From assembly GCA_016705125.1 (NCBI GenBank), contig JADIYW010000011.1, positions 60,182 to 124,181 of the forward strand: DNA of 64,000 nucleotides, given 5' to 3'. Positions 1-8,059 of the stretch are shown here, piece after piece. Source of the stretch: Bacteroidota bacterium (GTDB lineage: Bacteria > Bacteroidota > Bacteroidia > Chitinophagales > JADIYW01). A model generated the notes under the pieces. That model made no database searches, was not told where the DNA came from, and worked only from the letters and a program-made list of their open reading frames with translations. Every line of letters starts with the position of its first letter. The first letter of the stretch is position 1. The translations under genes were made by a program, and so were the position numbers.

Positions 1-1144
1 TAAATGTTCGACTTTCATTTTCGATTTTTAGGGCTTTTGTTCCATTAAAACTTATCTCCAGCAAGCTGCCCCATTCACCTTCTTTTTCTCCACTAATGGT
101 GCCTGAAGCCATCAAATCACCGATATTTACATTGCAACCATTTATAGTATGGTGAGCCAATTGTTGTGCAAAACTCCAATAGATATTTTTTGAATTAGTA
201 CCGGTAATTTTTAATTTATTTTGCTTGTTGGTCGTTAAAGTTACATCCAAATTGATATCTAAATGCATTCCTTTATTTTGAGTTAAATAGGAGAGTACTG
301 GAGGGTTTTGAATAGGTCCATCACATAGGAATGGCTCTAATGCTTCCATTGTAACCACCCAAGGCGAAATCGTTGTTGCGAAATTTTTGCCCAAAAAAGG
401 CCCTAAGGGTTGGTATTCCCACCGCTGAATATCTCGGGCCGACCAATCATTAAGCAAAACAAATCCAAATAGGTGTTCCTTTGCATTATTTATATTAATT
501 GGAGTGCCATTTTTTGTCGATTTTCCAATTACCATAGCCAATTCCAGTTCAAAATCAAGTGATTTGGTTGGGTGAAATTCTGGCTCGTTTTGCTTATTTA
601 AAATTTGTCCCCAAGGGCGAATTATTGGCGATCCAGATAACATAAGACTCGAACTCCTTCCATGATAGGCAATTGGCATATGTTTCCAGTTGGGCAAAAG
701 TGGATCTTCATTTTTTCTAAATAAACGACCTACGTTGGCAGCATGCGCTTCACTACTATAAAAATCGGTATAATCACCTACTTTTAAAGGAAAATGTAAT
801 ATTACTTTTTGCTGCAGAAGCAACCATTCTTTTTTTGTTTTTGTAAATTTTGGATGTTTTCCTGTTAAAAGTGATTGAATTTTTTTACGAGTCAATGACC
901 ATTTATTCTTTCCCGATGCGATAAATTTATTTAGTGTATTGCTATCAAAAACATTTTTGTCAAATATTCTATCCAATAATCCCTTGCGCCATAGATATTC
1001 TAAATCTACCACGTATTCTCCTATGGCCATTCCCAATTTTTTGTTTTTGTCTTTGTATGAAAAAATCCCCATTGGTAAGTTTTCAATCGTAAAATCTGTC
1101 GTTTCGCTAATTGGAATAATGCATTCTTTATTTAATTTGTTCAT
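1..1144 (-). CDS. fahA: Fumarylacetoacetase, 3' end cut by window edge
   Basis: The reading frame is open from an ATG at 1144 to the window edge. It gives about 381 residues, so only the last few tens of residues of this roughly 420-residue family are missing. The enzyme hydrolyses fumarylacetoacetate to fumarate and acetoacetate, the last step of tyrosine breakdown. Visible family motifs are VGDYTDFYSSEAHAANVG (catalytic and metal region), SLDFELELAMVIG (metal-binding glutamates), LNDWSARDIQRWEY, and the late ASGTISGEKEGEWGS. It starts 5 bases after the marR stop and is the last gene of the gdh-hmgA-hpd-marR-fahA operon. Identification is secure from motifs plus pathway context. Confidence 0.93.
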   Translation of the reverse strand, partial: MNKLNKECIIPISETTDFTIENLPMGIFSYKDKNKKLGMAIGEYVVDLEYLWRKGLLDRIFDKNVFDSNTLNKFIASGKNKWSLTRKKIQSLLTGKHPKFTKTKKEWLLLQQKVILHFPLKVGDYTDFYSSEAHAANVGRLFRKNEDPLLPNWKHMPIAYHGRSSSLMLSGSPIIRPWGQILNKQNEPEFHPTKSLDFELELAMVIGKSTKNGTPININNAKEHLFGFVLLNDWSARDIQRWEYQPLGPFLGKNFATTISPWVVTMEALEPFLCDGPIQNPPVLSYLTQNKGMHLDINLDVTLTTNKQNKLKITGTNSKNIYWSFAQQLAHHTINGCNVNIGDLMASGTISGEKEGEWGSLLEISFNGTKALKIENESRTF

Positions 1145-1149
1145 GGTAT

Positions 1150-1569
1150 TCAATTGAAATTTTGGTAAATGGTTTGCATTATTCTTTTTAAATCATTAAG
1201 GTCTTGGTCGCTTAAATTTTTCCATCCATCATTTCTGAATTTTATTATTTCAGGGTTTATTTTTTCGATCATTTTTTTGCCTTTATTGCTTAAACAAATT
1301 ACTGATTTACGCTTGTCTATCGAGTTATTATTTTTTGAAACTAACTCCTTTTTTAGTAATATTTCAATTATTCTATTTACTGTAGGTGCATCTTTATTTG
1401 TTTTTTTTGCTATTTCATTTTGTGCCAAATCCTTATGTCTGCTAAGTTCTAATATTATAACCCATTGATCAACGGTAATATCGATATTTAGGTTGTTTAA
1501 TCTTTTTTGAAGTGTTTGTTTAATTTTGCGACTCGTCTTTTCTATTATAAAACCATAATTCGTTTCCAT
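1150..1569 (-). CDS. MarR-family transcriptional regulator
   Basis: This 139-residue cytoplasmic protein has the MarR layout: an N-terminal helix, then a winged helix (DLAQNEIAKKTNKDAPTVNR as recognition region, about residues 47-66, wing around SIDKRKS), then a C-terminal dimerisation helix. MarR proteins bind palindromic DNA and release it on binding small, often aromatic, ligands. It lies inside the tyrosine operon, 10 bases after hpd and 5 bases before fahA, so it is co-transcribed with the pathway. I infer that it senses an aromatic acid intermediate and represses the operon promoter near 5104; the ligand is not visible in the sequence. Confidence 0.9.
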   Translation of the reverse strand: METNYGFIIEKTSRKIKQTLQKRLNNLNIDITVDQWVIILELSRHKDLAQNEIAKKTNKDAPTVNRIIEILLKKELVSKNNNSIDKRKSVICLSNKGKKMIEKINPEIIKFRNDGWKNLSDQDLNDLKRIMQTIYQNFN

Positions 1570-1579
1570 TCCATTTTAT

Positions 1580-2674
1580 TTATAAGGTTCCTCTAATCGC
1601 TTGCTCTCTTTCTATTGCTTCAAAAAGGGCTTTGAAATTGCCTTTTCCAAATGATGTAGCGCCTTTTCTTTGTATGATTTCAAAAAATAAAGTTGGTCGA
1701 GATTGTAATGGTTGTGTAAATATTTGCAATAAATAACCATCTTCATCTCTATCTACTAAAATACCTAGTTGCGCCAAAACTTTTATTTCTTCATCTATTT
1801 TTCCGATTCTATCCTTTAGTTCCTCATAATAACTTGAAGGGACTTTCAAAAAATCAATTCCTCTATTTTGCAAAGTAGTTACTGTTTCAATTATATTATC
1901 TGTTGCCATTGCAATATGTTGCACACCCGAACCGCCATAAAATTGCAAATACTCTTCCACTTGCGATTTTTTCTTACCCTTGGCTGGTTCATTTATTGGA
2001 AATTTTACTCTGCCGTTTCCATTGCTCATTACCTTGCTCATAAGTGCAGTATAGTCTGTAGAAATATCCTTATCATCAAATGAAATTAACTGAGAAAAAC
2101 CCATTGTGTTTTTATAAAAATTCACCCAAGTATCCATTTGTCCCCAATCTACATTTGCAACCATATGGTCAATGTATTTTAAGCCAATTGGTTCAAAATT
2201 CAATTGTTTTGTTACTCCAACATAACCTGGCATAAAAACACCATTATAGTTTTTTCTTTCAACAAAAACATGTGCAGTGTCGCCATACAATTTTATGCCT
2301 GCTATAATTATTTCACCATTTTCATCATTCAATTTTAGTGGTTCAAAGTCGATTTCGGCGCCTCTTTTTACCGTTTCTTCAAATGCGCTTTTTGCATCAT
2401 CTACCCAAAGTGCGATATTTTTTACGCCATCACCATGCTTATCTATATGTTGACCAATAGCAGTGCCACCACTTAATGGGCTGCTCAAAACGAGTACAAT
2501 TTTATCTTGCTTTAAAACAAAACTCTCCGTTGTTTTTGATCCAGTTCCAAGTCCTTTATAAGCTATTGTTTCAAATCCAAAAGCATTTTGATAAAAAAAA
2601 GCGGCTTGTTTAGCATTGCTAACATAAAGCTCGATGTGGTCGGTGCCATTTAATGGCAAAAAATCTTTTTCCAT
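1580..2674 (-). CDS. hpd: 4-hydroxyphenylpyruvate dioxygenase
   Basis: Fe(II) enzyme that converts 4-hydroxyphenylpyruvate to homogentisate. It has two vicinal-oxygen-chelate halves. The iron ligands are seen as YIDHMVANV (His), VQHIAMATDN (His) and FFEIIQRKG (Glu), with the C-terminal GKGNFKALFEAIE that closes the active site. An upstream in-frame ATG at 2704 would overlap hmgA by 26 bases. The ATG at 2674 gives the normal N-terminus MEKDFLPLNGTDHIELYV and sits 4 bases after the hmgA stop, so I chose it (364 residues). It is the third gene of the tyrosine operon. Confidence 0.95.
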   Translation of the reverse strand: MEKDFLPLNGTDHIELYVSNAKQAAFFYQNAFGFETIAYKGLGTGSKTTESFVLKQDKIVLVLSSPLSGGTAIGQHIDKHGDGVKNIALWVDDAKSAFEETVKRGAEIDFEPLKLNDENGEIIIAGIKLYGDTAHVFVERKNYNGVFMPGYVGVTKQLNFEPIGLKYIDHMVANVDWGQMDTWVNFYKNTMGFSQLISFDDKDISTDYTALMSKVMSNGNGRVKFPINEPAKGKKKSQVEEYLQFYGGSGVQHIAMATDNIIETVTTLQNRGIDFLKVPSSYYEELKDRIGKIDEEIKVLAQLGILVDRDEDGYLLQIFTQPLQSRPTLFFEIIQRKGATSFGKGNFKALFEAIEREQAIRGTL

Positions 2675-2678
2675 ATTA

Positions 2679-3839
2679 TTATTGTTGAATCCAACTGTAT
2701 GCATAATTTATATCCTCAATACCCAATGCAGTAGCAGTTAATTGTAATGGTTTAAAAGTGTCTATCATCACTGCTAATTCATTTGTTTCTTTTTGTCCAA
2801 TTGAGCGTTCCATACTTCCAGGTGCAGGCCCATGAGGTATGCCACCAGGGTGAAGTGTGAACTGGCCTGGTCTAATATTATTTCTACTCATAAAATCACC
2901 ATCAACATAATATAAAAGCTCCTCGCTTTCAATGTTTGAATGGTTGTATGGTGCAGGAATGGCTTCAGGATGATAATCAAATAACCTAGGTACAAACGAA
3001 CAAATTACAAAACTTTTTGTGCCAAAGGTTTGATGAACTGGTGGTGGCTGGTGTACCCTGCCTGTTATCGGTTCAAAGTCATGAATTGATAAACCATAAG
3101 GATAAAGGCAACCATCCCAACCAACAACATCAAATGGGTGAGTAGCATAATTTACTTCGTGTAAAATGCCTTGTTTTTTTATTTTTATTAAAAAATTGCC
3201 CTTTTCATTCTTTGGTTCTATAAAATTAGGTGTTTTCAAATCACGCTCGCAAAAGGGTGAATGCTCCAATAGCTGACCATATTCATTTATATACCTACTT
3301 GGGAATTTTATTTCGTCTTTTGACTCAACGAATAAGATTTTATTGTCTTCGGTTTCAAAAAATATTTGGTAAATAACGCCTTTAGGAATGACTAAATAAT
3401 CGCCGTATTCAAAATTAATTTCTCCAAAAAGGGTCGAAAGATGTCCTTTTCCTTTGTGGATGAAAAGCAATTCGTCGGCATCGGCATTTTTCAAAAAATA
3501 GGTTGTTGTTGATTTTTTTGGAAATGCCATTCCTATTTCAACGGAATTGTTAAAAAAAAGACAGGTTTTTGAATCGATAAAATCATCTTTTTGTGGAATT
3601 AAGAACCCTTCTAATTTTCGAGGGAGAATATTAAAATTTACAGCTGCTTTTGGTCTTAAATCTAAGGATTCGCCTATTGAATTAATTTGTGTTGGTCTGT
3701 GAAGGTGGTATAATAGAGATGATTTTCCGCTAAATCCTTCATTGCCAAATAACTGTTCGTAGATAAAATCGCCATTCTCATTCTTGAAAATGGTATGTCT
3801 TTTATGTGGTATTTTTCCTTGTGAAATATAGTATGCCAT
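2679..3839 (-). CDS. hmgA: Homogentisate 1,2-dioxygenase
   Basis: The 386-residue cupin-type enzyme cleaves the homogentisate ring to maleylacetoacetate using Fe(II). The metal-site region is visible near the C-terminus: PPPVHQTFGTKSFVICSF, then a HSNIESEELLYYVDGDF segment carrying a ligand Glu, then TLHPGGIPHGPAPG carrying His. It is somewhat shorter than the proteobacterial and human enzymes (about 430-445). It starts 2 bases after the gdh stop. No maleylacetoacetate isomerase is seen in the window, so that step must be encoded elsewhere or be non-enzymatic. Confidence 0.93.
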   Translation of the reverse strand: MAYYISQGKIPHKRHTIFKNENGDFIYEQLFGNEGFSGKSSLLYHLHRPTQINSIGESLDLRPKAAVNFNILPRKLEGFLIPQKDDFIDSKTCLFFNNSVEIGMAFPKKSTTTYFLKNADADELLFIHKGKGHLSTLFGEINFEYGDYLVIPKGVIYQIFFETEDNKILFVESKDEIKFPSRYINEYGQLLEHSPFCERDLKTPNFIEPKNEKGNFLIKIKKQGILHEVNYATHPFDVVGWDGCLYPYGLSIHDFEPITGRVHQPPPVHQTFGTKSFVICSFVPRLFDYHPEAIPAPYNHSNIESEELLYYVDGDFMSRNNIRPGQFTLHPGGIPHGPAPGSMERSIGQKETNELAVMIDTFKPLQLTATALGIEDINYAYSWIQQ

Positions 3840-3841
3840 AA

Positions 3842-5071
3842 TTACATTAGTTGATTGATTGCTAATTCGAGTGCTTTTTTGGCTAAGCCAGTTTTCTGAG
3901 GGTTTTGTTCATGAACGGCTTCTAGGGCATTTTTTATAGTTTCCGACACATCATTAAAAATGGCGTCATCGGTAATTGTGATATTTTTTTCCATTAAATA
4001 GGCAAAAACCCTTGCCATGCCGCAATTGGCAATAAAATCGGAAACGATGCTAACGTTTTCATCTGCCTTTTGTAAAATGTTTCCATAGAAAATTTCTTTA
4101 TCGTTAAAAGGTACATTTGCTCCAGCCGAAATTAGTTCCAATCCATTGTTTATCATTAAATCCAAATATTTTTCATCTATCAATCTTGAACCAGCTGCAG
4201 GAATAAAAATATCGGCCTCAGTATTCCAAAAGGCTGAATTTGCTTTTTCAAACGGAATCAAATTTGGATGGTCTAGTTTTTTGTTTACCCTCTCCAAAAA
4301 TAATTTATTTACTGCGGATTGACTTAATCCCTCCTCATCAATTAGTCCACCCGTAACATCAATTATTCCTACTATTTTCACGCCCATTTGAGCTAAGAAA
4401 AAACCAGCTGCTGCGCCAACATTTCCCCAGCCTTGAATCAATGCTTTTTTTCCATTTGGCGAAATACCATGCCATAATTGATAATAATGTTTTACCGATT
4501 CTGCCACGCCCCAGCCCGTTATCATATCCGAAATAGTAAGTTTTTCCTTCCTTGATGGTGTATAATCTGGGTCTTCAATTATTTTCGAGACACCCACTCT
4601 TAGCTGGCCTATTTTATTTATTTTGTCTTTTTCACTTGGTTGGTAGTGTCCGTTTACAATGCCTTCCTGTGGGTGCCATATGCCATATTCTTCTGTAATT
4701 GGAATTACCTCTTCAATTTCATCAATATTCATGTCGCCGCCTGTGCCATAGTAATTTTTTAGAATAGGCGAAACTACTTTATACCATCTTTCCAAAACGC
4801 CCTTTTTTCTAGGGTCGTTTGGGTCGAAATTAATACCAGATTTTGCTCCACCAATTGGAGGGCCTGAAACGCTGAATTTTATTTCCATTGTTTTGGCTAG
4901 CGAAATAACTTCATCCTTATTAAGTCCTTTTCGCATCCGTGTTCCGCCGCCAGCAGCACCTCCACGCAATGAATTTATAACCAGCCAAGCTTGGGCATTA
5001 GTGTGTCTATCATTCCACTCGAATATAATTTCAGGTGCTTTTTCTTCAAATATTTGCAAAAAATTTGGCAT
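3842..5071 (-). CDS. Glu/Leu/Phe/Val dehydrogenase family protein
   Basis: NAD(P)-dependent amino-acid dehydrogenase of 409 residues. The N-terminal dimerisation domain carries GGAAGGGTRMRKG and the GPPIGGAKSGI lysine motif. The C-terminal Rossmann domain carries IQGWGNVGAAAGFFLAQMG. The family oxidatively deaminates glutamate, leucine, phenylalanine or valine. As first gene of the tyrosine operon, directly before hmgA, it most likely feeds or balances amino groups during aromatic amino-acid degradation. Whether the substrate is Phe/Tyr or Glu cannot be settled from motifs. The promoter element at 5104-5111 lies about 32 bases upstream of the ATG. Confidence 0.88.
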   Translation of the reverse strand: MPNFLQIFEEKAPEIIFEWNDRHTNAQAWLVINSLRGGAAGGGTRMRKGLNKDEVISLAKTMEIKFSVSGPPIGGAKSGINFDPNDPRKKGVLERWYKVVSPILKNYYGTGGDMNIDEIEEVIPITEEYGIWHPQEGIVNGHYQPSEKDKINKIGQLRVGVSKIIEDPDYTPSRKEKLTISDMITGWGVAESVKHYYQLWHGISPNGKKALIQGWGNVGAAAGFFLAQMGVKIVGIIDVTGGLIDEEGLSQSAVNKLFLERVNKKLDHPNLIPFEKANSAFWNTEADIFIPAAGSRLIDEKYLDLMINNGLELISAGANVPFNDKEIFYGNILQKADENVSIVSDFIANCGMARVFAYLMEKNITITDDAIFNDVSETIKNALEAVHEQNPQKTGLAKKALELAINQLM

Positions 5072-5103
5072 AAATAATTATTGTTATAACAAGTAATTTA
5101 TTG

Positions 5104-5111
5104 CAAATATA
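5104..5111 (-). promoter_or_regulatory. -7 element of the tyrosine operon promoter
   Basis: Read on the minus strand this is TATATTTG, a full match to the Bacteroidota -7 consensus TAnnTTTG. It lies upstream of the dehydrogenase ATG at 5071 and is the only clear promoter before the five catabolic genes. No convincing -33 TTG at the right distance was found. Confidence 0.6.
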
Positions 5112-5164
5112 AAACAAAGTTTAATTTAATGTAAAATAAATTTTAATATAATTTTTCACACAAA

Positions 5165-5249
5165 GTAATAGACTCGAACAAGCGCAAGGTTACAGCATAG
5201 CTTTGTTCGGTTGGCATACTTGTTCCGTATTCTTCGGAATAGTTTTTGT
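5165..5249. repeat. Extragenic dyads next to the toxin-antitoxin module
   Basis: Two small inverted repeats sit here: CGAACAA paired with TTGTTCG around 5175-5208, and TTCCG paired with CGGAA around 5223-5238. They adjoin the left copy of the direct repeat that brackets the toxin-antitoxin genes. No convincing reading frame covers them. They may fold in the RNA or be part of a dispersed extragenic repeat. Confidence 0.4.
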
Positions 5250-5273
5250 TTTTACTATACTTGGAGTAGTTGG
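5250..5273. repeat. Left 24-bp direct repeat flanking toxin-antitoxin genes
   Basis: Begins TTTTACTATACTTGG and ends TAGTTGG. It matches the copy at 5860-5883 in 23 of 24 bases; the only difference is G at 5265 against C at 5875. The two copies are in the same orientation, 610 bases apart, and enclose exactly the toxin and antitoxin genes. Confidence 0.85.
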
Positions 5274-5278
5274 GTATT

Positions 5279-5596
5279 TTATAAATCCAATAATATTTTA
5301 AGCTTCAAATTTAATTCTTTAATTTCACTAACGTTTAATTTGCCAAGTAGACCTTTTGCTAAAGTTAAATCTAGAGTGGCAATTTTGGAGGTTCTTATTA
5401 AAGAACTTTTTTTAATTCCATTTATTGTAGATGGAATAATTAAAATATCGGTAGGTTCTTGCCAACCTAATCTAGTTGTTATAAAGCAAACAGTAATGTC
5501 TAATTTGTTTGTGCAAAGGATTATAGCTGGTCTTAGTTTACTTCCACTTAAATCAGAAAAAGGAAATGTAATTAATACAATATCACCTTTCTTCAT
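5279..5596 (-). CDS. MazF/PemK-type endoribonuclease toxin
   Basis: 105 residues, the normal length for MazF/PemK toxins, which cut mRNA at short sequence motifs. The N-terminus MKKGDIVLITFPFSDLSG followed by KLRPAIIL is the signature strand-loop-strand of the family. The middle carries SLIRTSKIATLD, matching the conserved central strands. It overlaps the upstream antitoxin gene by 14 bases, as expected for a translationally coupled pair. The stop codon at 5279 is only 5 bases from the left direct repeat. Confidence 0.85.
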   Translation of the reverse strand: MKKGDIVLITFPFSDLSGSKLRPAIILCTNKLDITVCFITTRLGWQEPTDILIIPSTINGIKKSSLIRTSKIATLDLTLAKGLLGKLNVSEIKELNLKLKILLDL

Positions 5597-5819
5597 TAAG
5601 TAGGGTTTTTAAATCTGCAGTTGTATAAATTTCTTCTTCTTCATTTAAAAAATCAAAAGAAGTACTTAGAGTATTTAATTTTTTAATATTTTTTGAAAGG
5701 TATTTTTCCTCTTGCTGTTTAAGGATAAATTCTGCATAGGAGGAAATTTCTTTTATCTTTTCAGTTGGAAGGTGATTTATGGTTTGTATTGCCTTTTCAA
5801 TTAATGCCTGACGTGTCAT
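5583..5819 (-). CDS. Antitoxin partner of the MazF-like toxin
   Basis: 78-residue acidic helical protein, MTRQALIEKAIQTINHLPTE at the start and an acidic tail with NEEEEIYTTADLK. No canonical MazE or ribbon-helix-helix domain is obvious. The role as antitoxin is inferred from its size, position upstream, 14-base overlap with the toxin and acidic C-terminus, which is where toxin-binding segments lie in such proteins. It resembles the small DUF2281-like antitoxins with a segment around AEFILKQQEEK, but I am not certain of the family. Confidence 0.75.
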   Translation of the reverse strand: MTRQALIEKAIQTINHLPTEKIKEISSYAEFILKQQEEKYLSKNIKKLNTLSTSFDFLNEEEEIYTTADLKTLLNEER

Positions 5820-5835
5820 AATTAAAGATTTTAAA

Positions 5836-5843
5836 CAAATATA
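5836..5843 (-). promoter_or_regulatory. -7 element of the toxin-antitoxin promoter
   Basis: Minus-strand TATATTTG, matching TAnnTTTG, 16 bases upstream of the antitoxin ATG at 5819. It lies inside the unit enclosed by the direct repeats, so the module carries its own promoter. Confidence 0.6.
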
Positions 5844-5859
5844 AGAACTAGTTTTTATA

Positions 5860-5883
5860 TTTTACTATACTTGGACTAGTTGG
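5860..5883. repeat. Right 24-bp direct repeat flanking toxin-antitoxin genes
   Basis: Second copy of the repeat at 5250-5273, same orientation, one mismatch. It lies just upstream of the toxin-antitoxin promoter and about 75 bases from the end of yidC. Confidence 0.85.
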
Positions 5884-5956
5884 TGGAAGTTTCATTATTT
5901 AATTACTGCATTCACCCTTTCTTGATTCTTGTTTCTAAATATCTTGTTTCTAATCC

Positions 5957-7807
5957 TTATTTCTTCAACCTCTTCTGCTCTTGTTGCTCTTTCATCAATT
6001 TTTCCATCTTTTCTTGCCATCCCGATTTTTTCACAGGTTTGGTTTTGTTTAATTGTAATTGAGCATGTATTTTATCCTCGTCAATCATAAAACGTTTCAT
6101 AAACCAAGTCTGTACAATGGTTAATACATTGAAAGCGAAATAATAAAAAGTCATGGCAGCAGCTAACTTATTGAAAATAAAAATCAAAAAGAATGGCATT
6201 ACTGTTGTCATTATTTTCATTTGTTGTGCCATCGGACTATCATCACTTGGTGCCGTTTGAGCGGTCATTTTGGAAGAAATATAAGAAGTAATCGCCATTA
6301 AAATGGCAAAAATACTTATGTGATTGCCTAATAAAGGAATATTCACTTTTCCAAGACTCAAGTAGTCGTCATAAGAAGACAAATCTTGTGCCCACAAAAA
6401 GGATTGTTGTCTTAATTCTATAGAGGCAGGAAAGAATCGATACATTGCAAATAATATAGGCATTTGTATCAACATGGGCAAACAGCCACCCATTGGGTTA
6501 ACGCCTGCCTTTCGATATAATTCCATTTGAGCAACTTGCAATTTCTGAGCATCTTTTCCAAATTTCGCTTTCAACTCATCCAATTCTGGTTTCAATACTT
6601 TCATTTTTATCGACGAAAGGGTTGATTTGTAAGTAAGCGGCATGGTAATTAACTTAATCAAAACAGTAAGTATGAAAATGATTAAGCCGTAGCTGCTTAT
6701 AAATTTTCCTAATAACTGAAAAACAGGCAAAATCAAAAATCTGTTTACCCAGCCAAAAATTGTCCAACCCAATGGTACGATACTTTCCATGCCATTGTCC
6801 ATTTTTCTTAAAATTCTGTAGTCATTTGGTCCTGCATAAATTTCCATTGGATATACGAAAGATTTTGCGCCAGAATAAGGAATTACCAACTCTGCTTTGG
6901 CAACCATGTTGTATTCTTTTTTTACATCTCTTGCAGTTGAAATTTGTGTTCCTCTTTCAAATTCATTTTTGGGAATCAAGGTAATATTAAAGAATTTTTG
7001 TTTTAAACTTAACCAATTTATAGGGGTTGTTAATTGCTCATTTTTGTCTTTTCCTGTCGATAAATTATCTACTTCCTTATTCGAAAGTTGATAGTAAATA
7101 TCTGAAATGCTTTGTTCGTCTGCAACATTATGCTCCTGACTTGGCATTTTTTGTTCAAGGTTGAGTGAAATGTATGAAGTATTTCGAGGAATCATTTGAT
7201 CAAAATTTTCCAAACCAACTTCAAAATCTACCATATAGCCAGAGGGTTTTATTTTGTAAGACCGTTTGATTTGTTTGCCTTCACCCAAATCAATTACAAA
7301 ATTGATAAAATCCTTTCCACTATTTTTAACAGTAAAAAATAATTGCTCTGTATTTATGGGTTGATCTAAATTGCTTACTAAAAAACTTAGGTTAAAATTA
7401 TTTTTGTTTCCCTCTAAAACCATCAAAGGCTTTTTGAAATAAGTTTTAAAATTTTTAAGTTCTATGCTTTCTAAACTTCCACCTTTAGAATTAAATACAT
7501 ATTTGCAATCTTCATTTTCAAGAGTGATTTTTTCTGCTTTCCCATTATAAAATGAAGCAAATGATCCGAAACTGGCTTTTAAAACAGCTGTGTCAGAAAC
7601 AGTATTTGTTGTCTGGGCCTTTCCAATTGAATCAGATATGCTATTGGAAATATTTGAATTACTATTTTTATTACTGTCAATGGCAGTTGTTTTTTTCGCC
7701 TTTGGATTTGCTTTTTCGTAGGCTTCTTTTTGCTTATTTGTAAAAAACATTAAGCCCATCCACAAAATAAAAATTAGAACTAATCCTGTTATCGTATTCC
7801 TATCCAT
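5957..7807 (-). CDS. yidC: Membrane protein insertase YidC
   Basis: Inner-membrane insertase that works alone or with SecYEG. The chosen ATG at 7807 gives 616 residues starting MDRNTITGLVLIFILWMGLMFF, the usual first membrane helix of YidC. A longer frame to 7861 is excluded because the promoter element at 7832-7839 lies inside it. A large periplasmic beta domain follows, then the conserved C-terminal core: GLIIFILTVLIKLITMPLTY, the NPMGGCLPMLIQMPILFAMY segment, and a further pair of helices around MTTVMPFFLIFIFNKLAAAM. The C-terminus is lysine-rich, as in homologues that contact ribosomes. Confidence 0.96.
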   Translation of the reverse strand: MDRNTITGLVLIFILWMGLMFFTNKQKEAYEKANPKAKKTTAIDSNKNSNSNISNSISDSIGKAQTTNTVSDTAVLKASFGSFASFYNGKAEKITLENEDCKYVFNSKGGSLESIELKNFKTYFKKPLMVLEGNKNNFNLSFLVSNLDQPINTEQLFFTVKNSGKDFINFVIDLGEGKQIKRSYKIKPSGYMVDFEVGLENFDQMIPRNTSYISLNLEQKMPSQEHNVADEQSISDIYYQLSNKEVDNLSTGKDKNEQLTTPINWLSLKQKFFNITLIPKNEFERGTQISTARDVKKEYNMVAKAELVIPYSGAKSFVYPMEIYAGPNDYRILRKMDNGMESIVPLGWTIFGWVNRFLILPVFQLLGKFISSYGLIIFILTVLIKLITMPLTYKSTLSSIKMKVLKPELDELKAKFGKDAQKLQVAQMELYRKAGVNPMGGCLPMLIQMPILFAMYRFFPASIELRQQSFLWAQDLSSYDDYLSLGKVNIPLLGNHISIFAILMAITSYISSKMTAQTAPSDDSPMAQQMKIMTTVMPFFLIFIFNKLAAAMTFYYFAFNVLTIVQTWFMKRFMIDEDKIHAQLQLNKTKPVKKSGWQEKMEKLMKEQQEQKRLKK

Positions 7808-7831
7808 TTGATATTCATTTTTTTTGGTGTG

Positions 7832-7839
7832 CAAATGTA
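7832..7839 (-). promoter_or_regulatory. -7 element of the yidC promoter
   Basis: Minus-strand TACATTTG, 24 bases upstream of the yidC ATG at 7807. It decides against the longer upstream start at 7861, which would lie before the transcription start. Confidence 0.6.
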
Positions 7840-7992
7840 CAAAAAAGGAAAACATCTTCAATTAAAATATCTAAATTTGAAATTGAATTAACTTTGAGGT
7901 TGAAAGTACTGGATACAAAGTATTTAGTATAAAGACCAGGGTTACTAATTATTTTGTCCTAAAAGCCTTTATAAATACATGAGTTGATAACT

Positions 7993-8026
7993 TACATTCA
8001 ACATTAAAACGTACATTCAATATTAA
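7993..8026 (+). repeat. Paired 15-bp direct repeats upstream of rnr
   Basis: TACATTCAACATTAA at 7993-8007 and TACATTCAATATTAA at 8012-8026 differ at one base and are spaced 19 bases start to start. They sit just upstream of the rnr -7 element, overlapping the expected -33 region. They could be a regulator binding site; no known regulator motif is recognised. Confidence 0.5.
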
Positions 8027-8043
8027 CGGTATTAAAAAAGTAG

Positions 8044-8051
8044 TACCTTTG
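8044..8051 (+). promoter_or_regulatory. -7 element of the rnr promoter
   Basis: TACCTTTG, a full TAnnTTTG match, ends 8 bases before the rnr ATG at 8060. With the usual 5-7 base distance to the transcription start, the mRNA would be leaderless or nearly so. Confidence 0.65.
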
Positions 8052-8059
8052 CATGTAAT

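Noticed and set aside
939..1157. Plus-strand 72-residue frame at the start of the window
   Set aside because: It lies within fahA on the other strand, whose motifs are strong; no independent support.
2675..2704. Upstream start of hpd with a 26-base overlap into hmgA
   Set aside because: The 10 extra residues (MHTVGFNNNN) do not belong to the family N-terminus, while the ATG at 2674 gives a normal start 4 bases after hmgA.
5211..5603. 130-residue plus-strand frame over the toxin-antitoxin genes
   Set aside because: It is a shadow of the minus-strand MazF gene, which has clear family motifs; the plus-strand protein has none.
5250..5883. Integron-type attC sites around the toxin-antitoxin genes
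   Set aside because: The left copy has GTTGGGT, which fits the GTTRRRY core, but the right copy does not, the long dyad of attC is missing, and no integrase is near. Only a direct repeat can be claimed.
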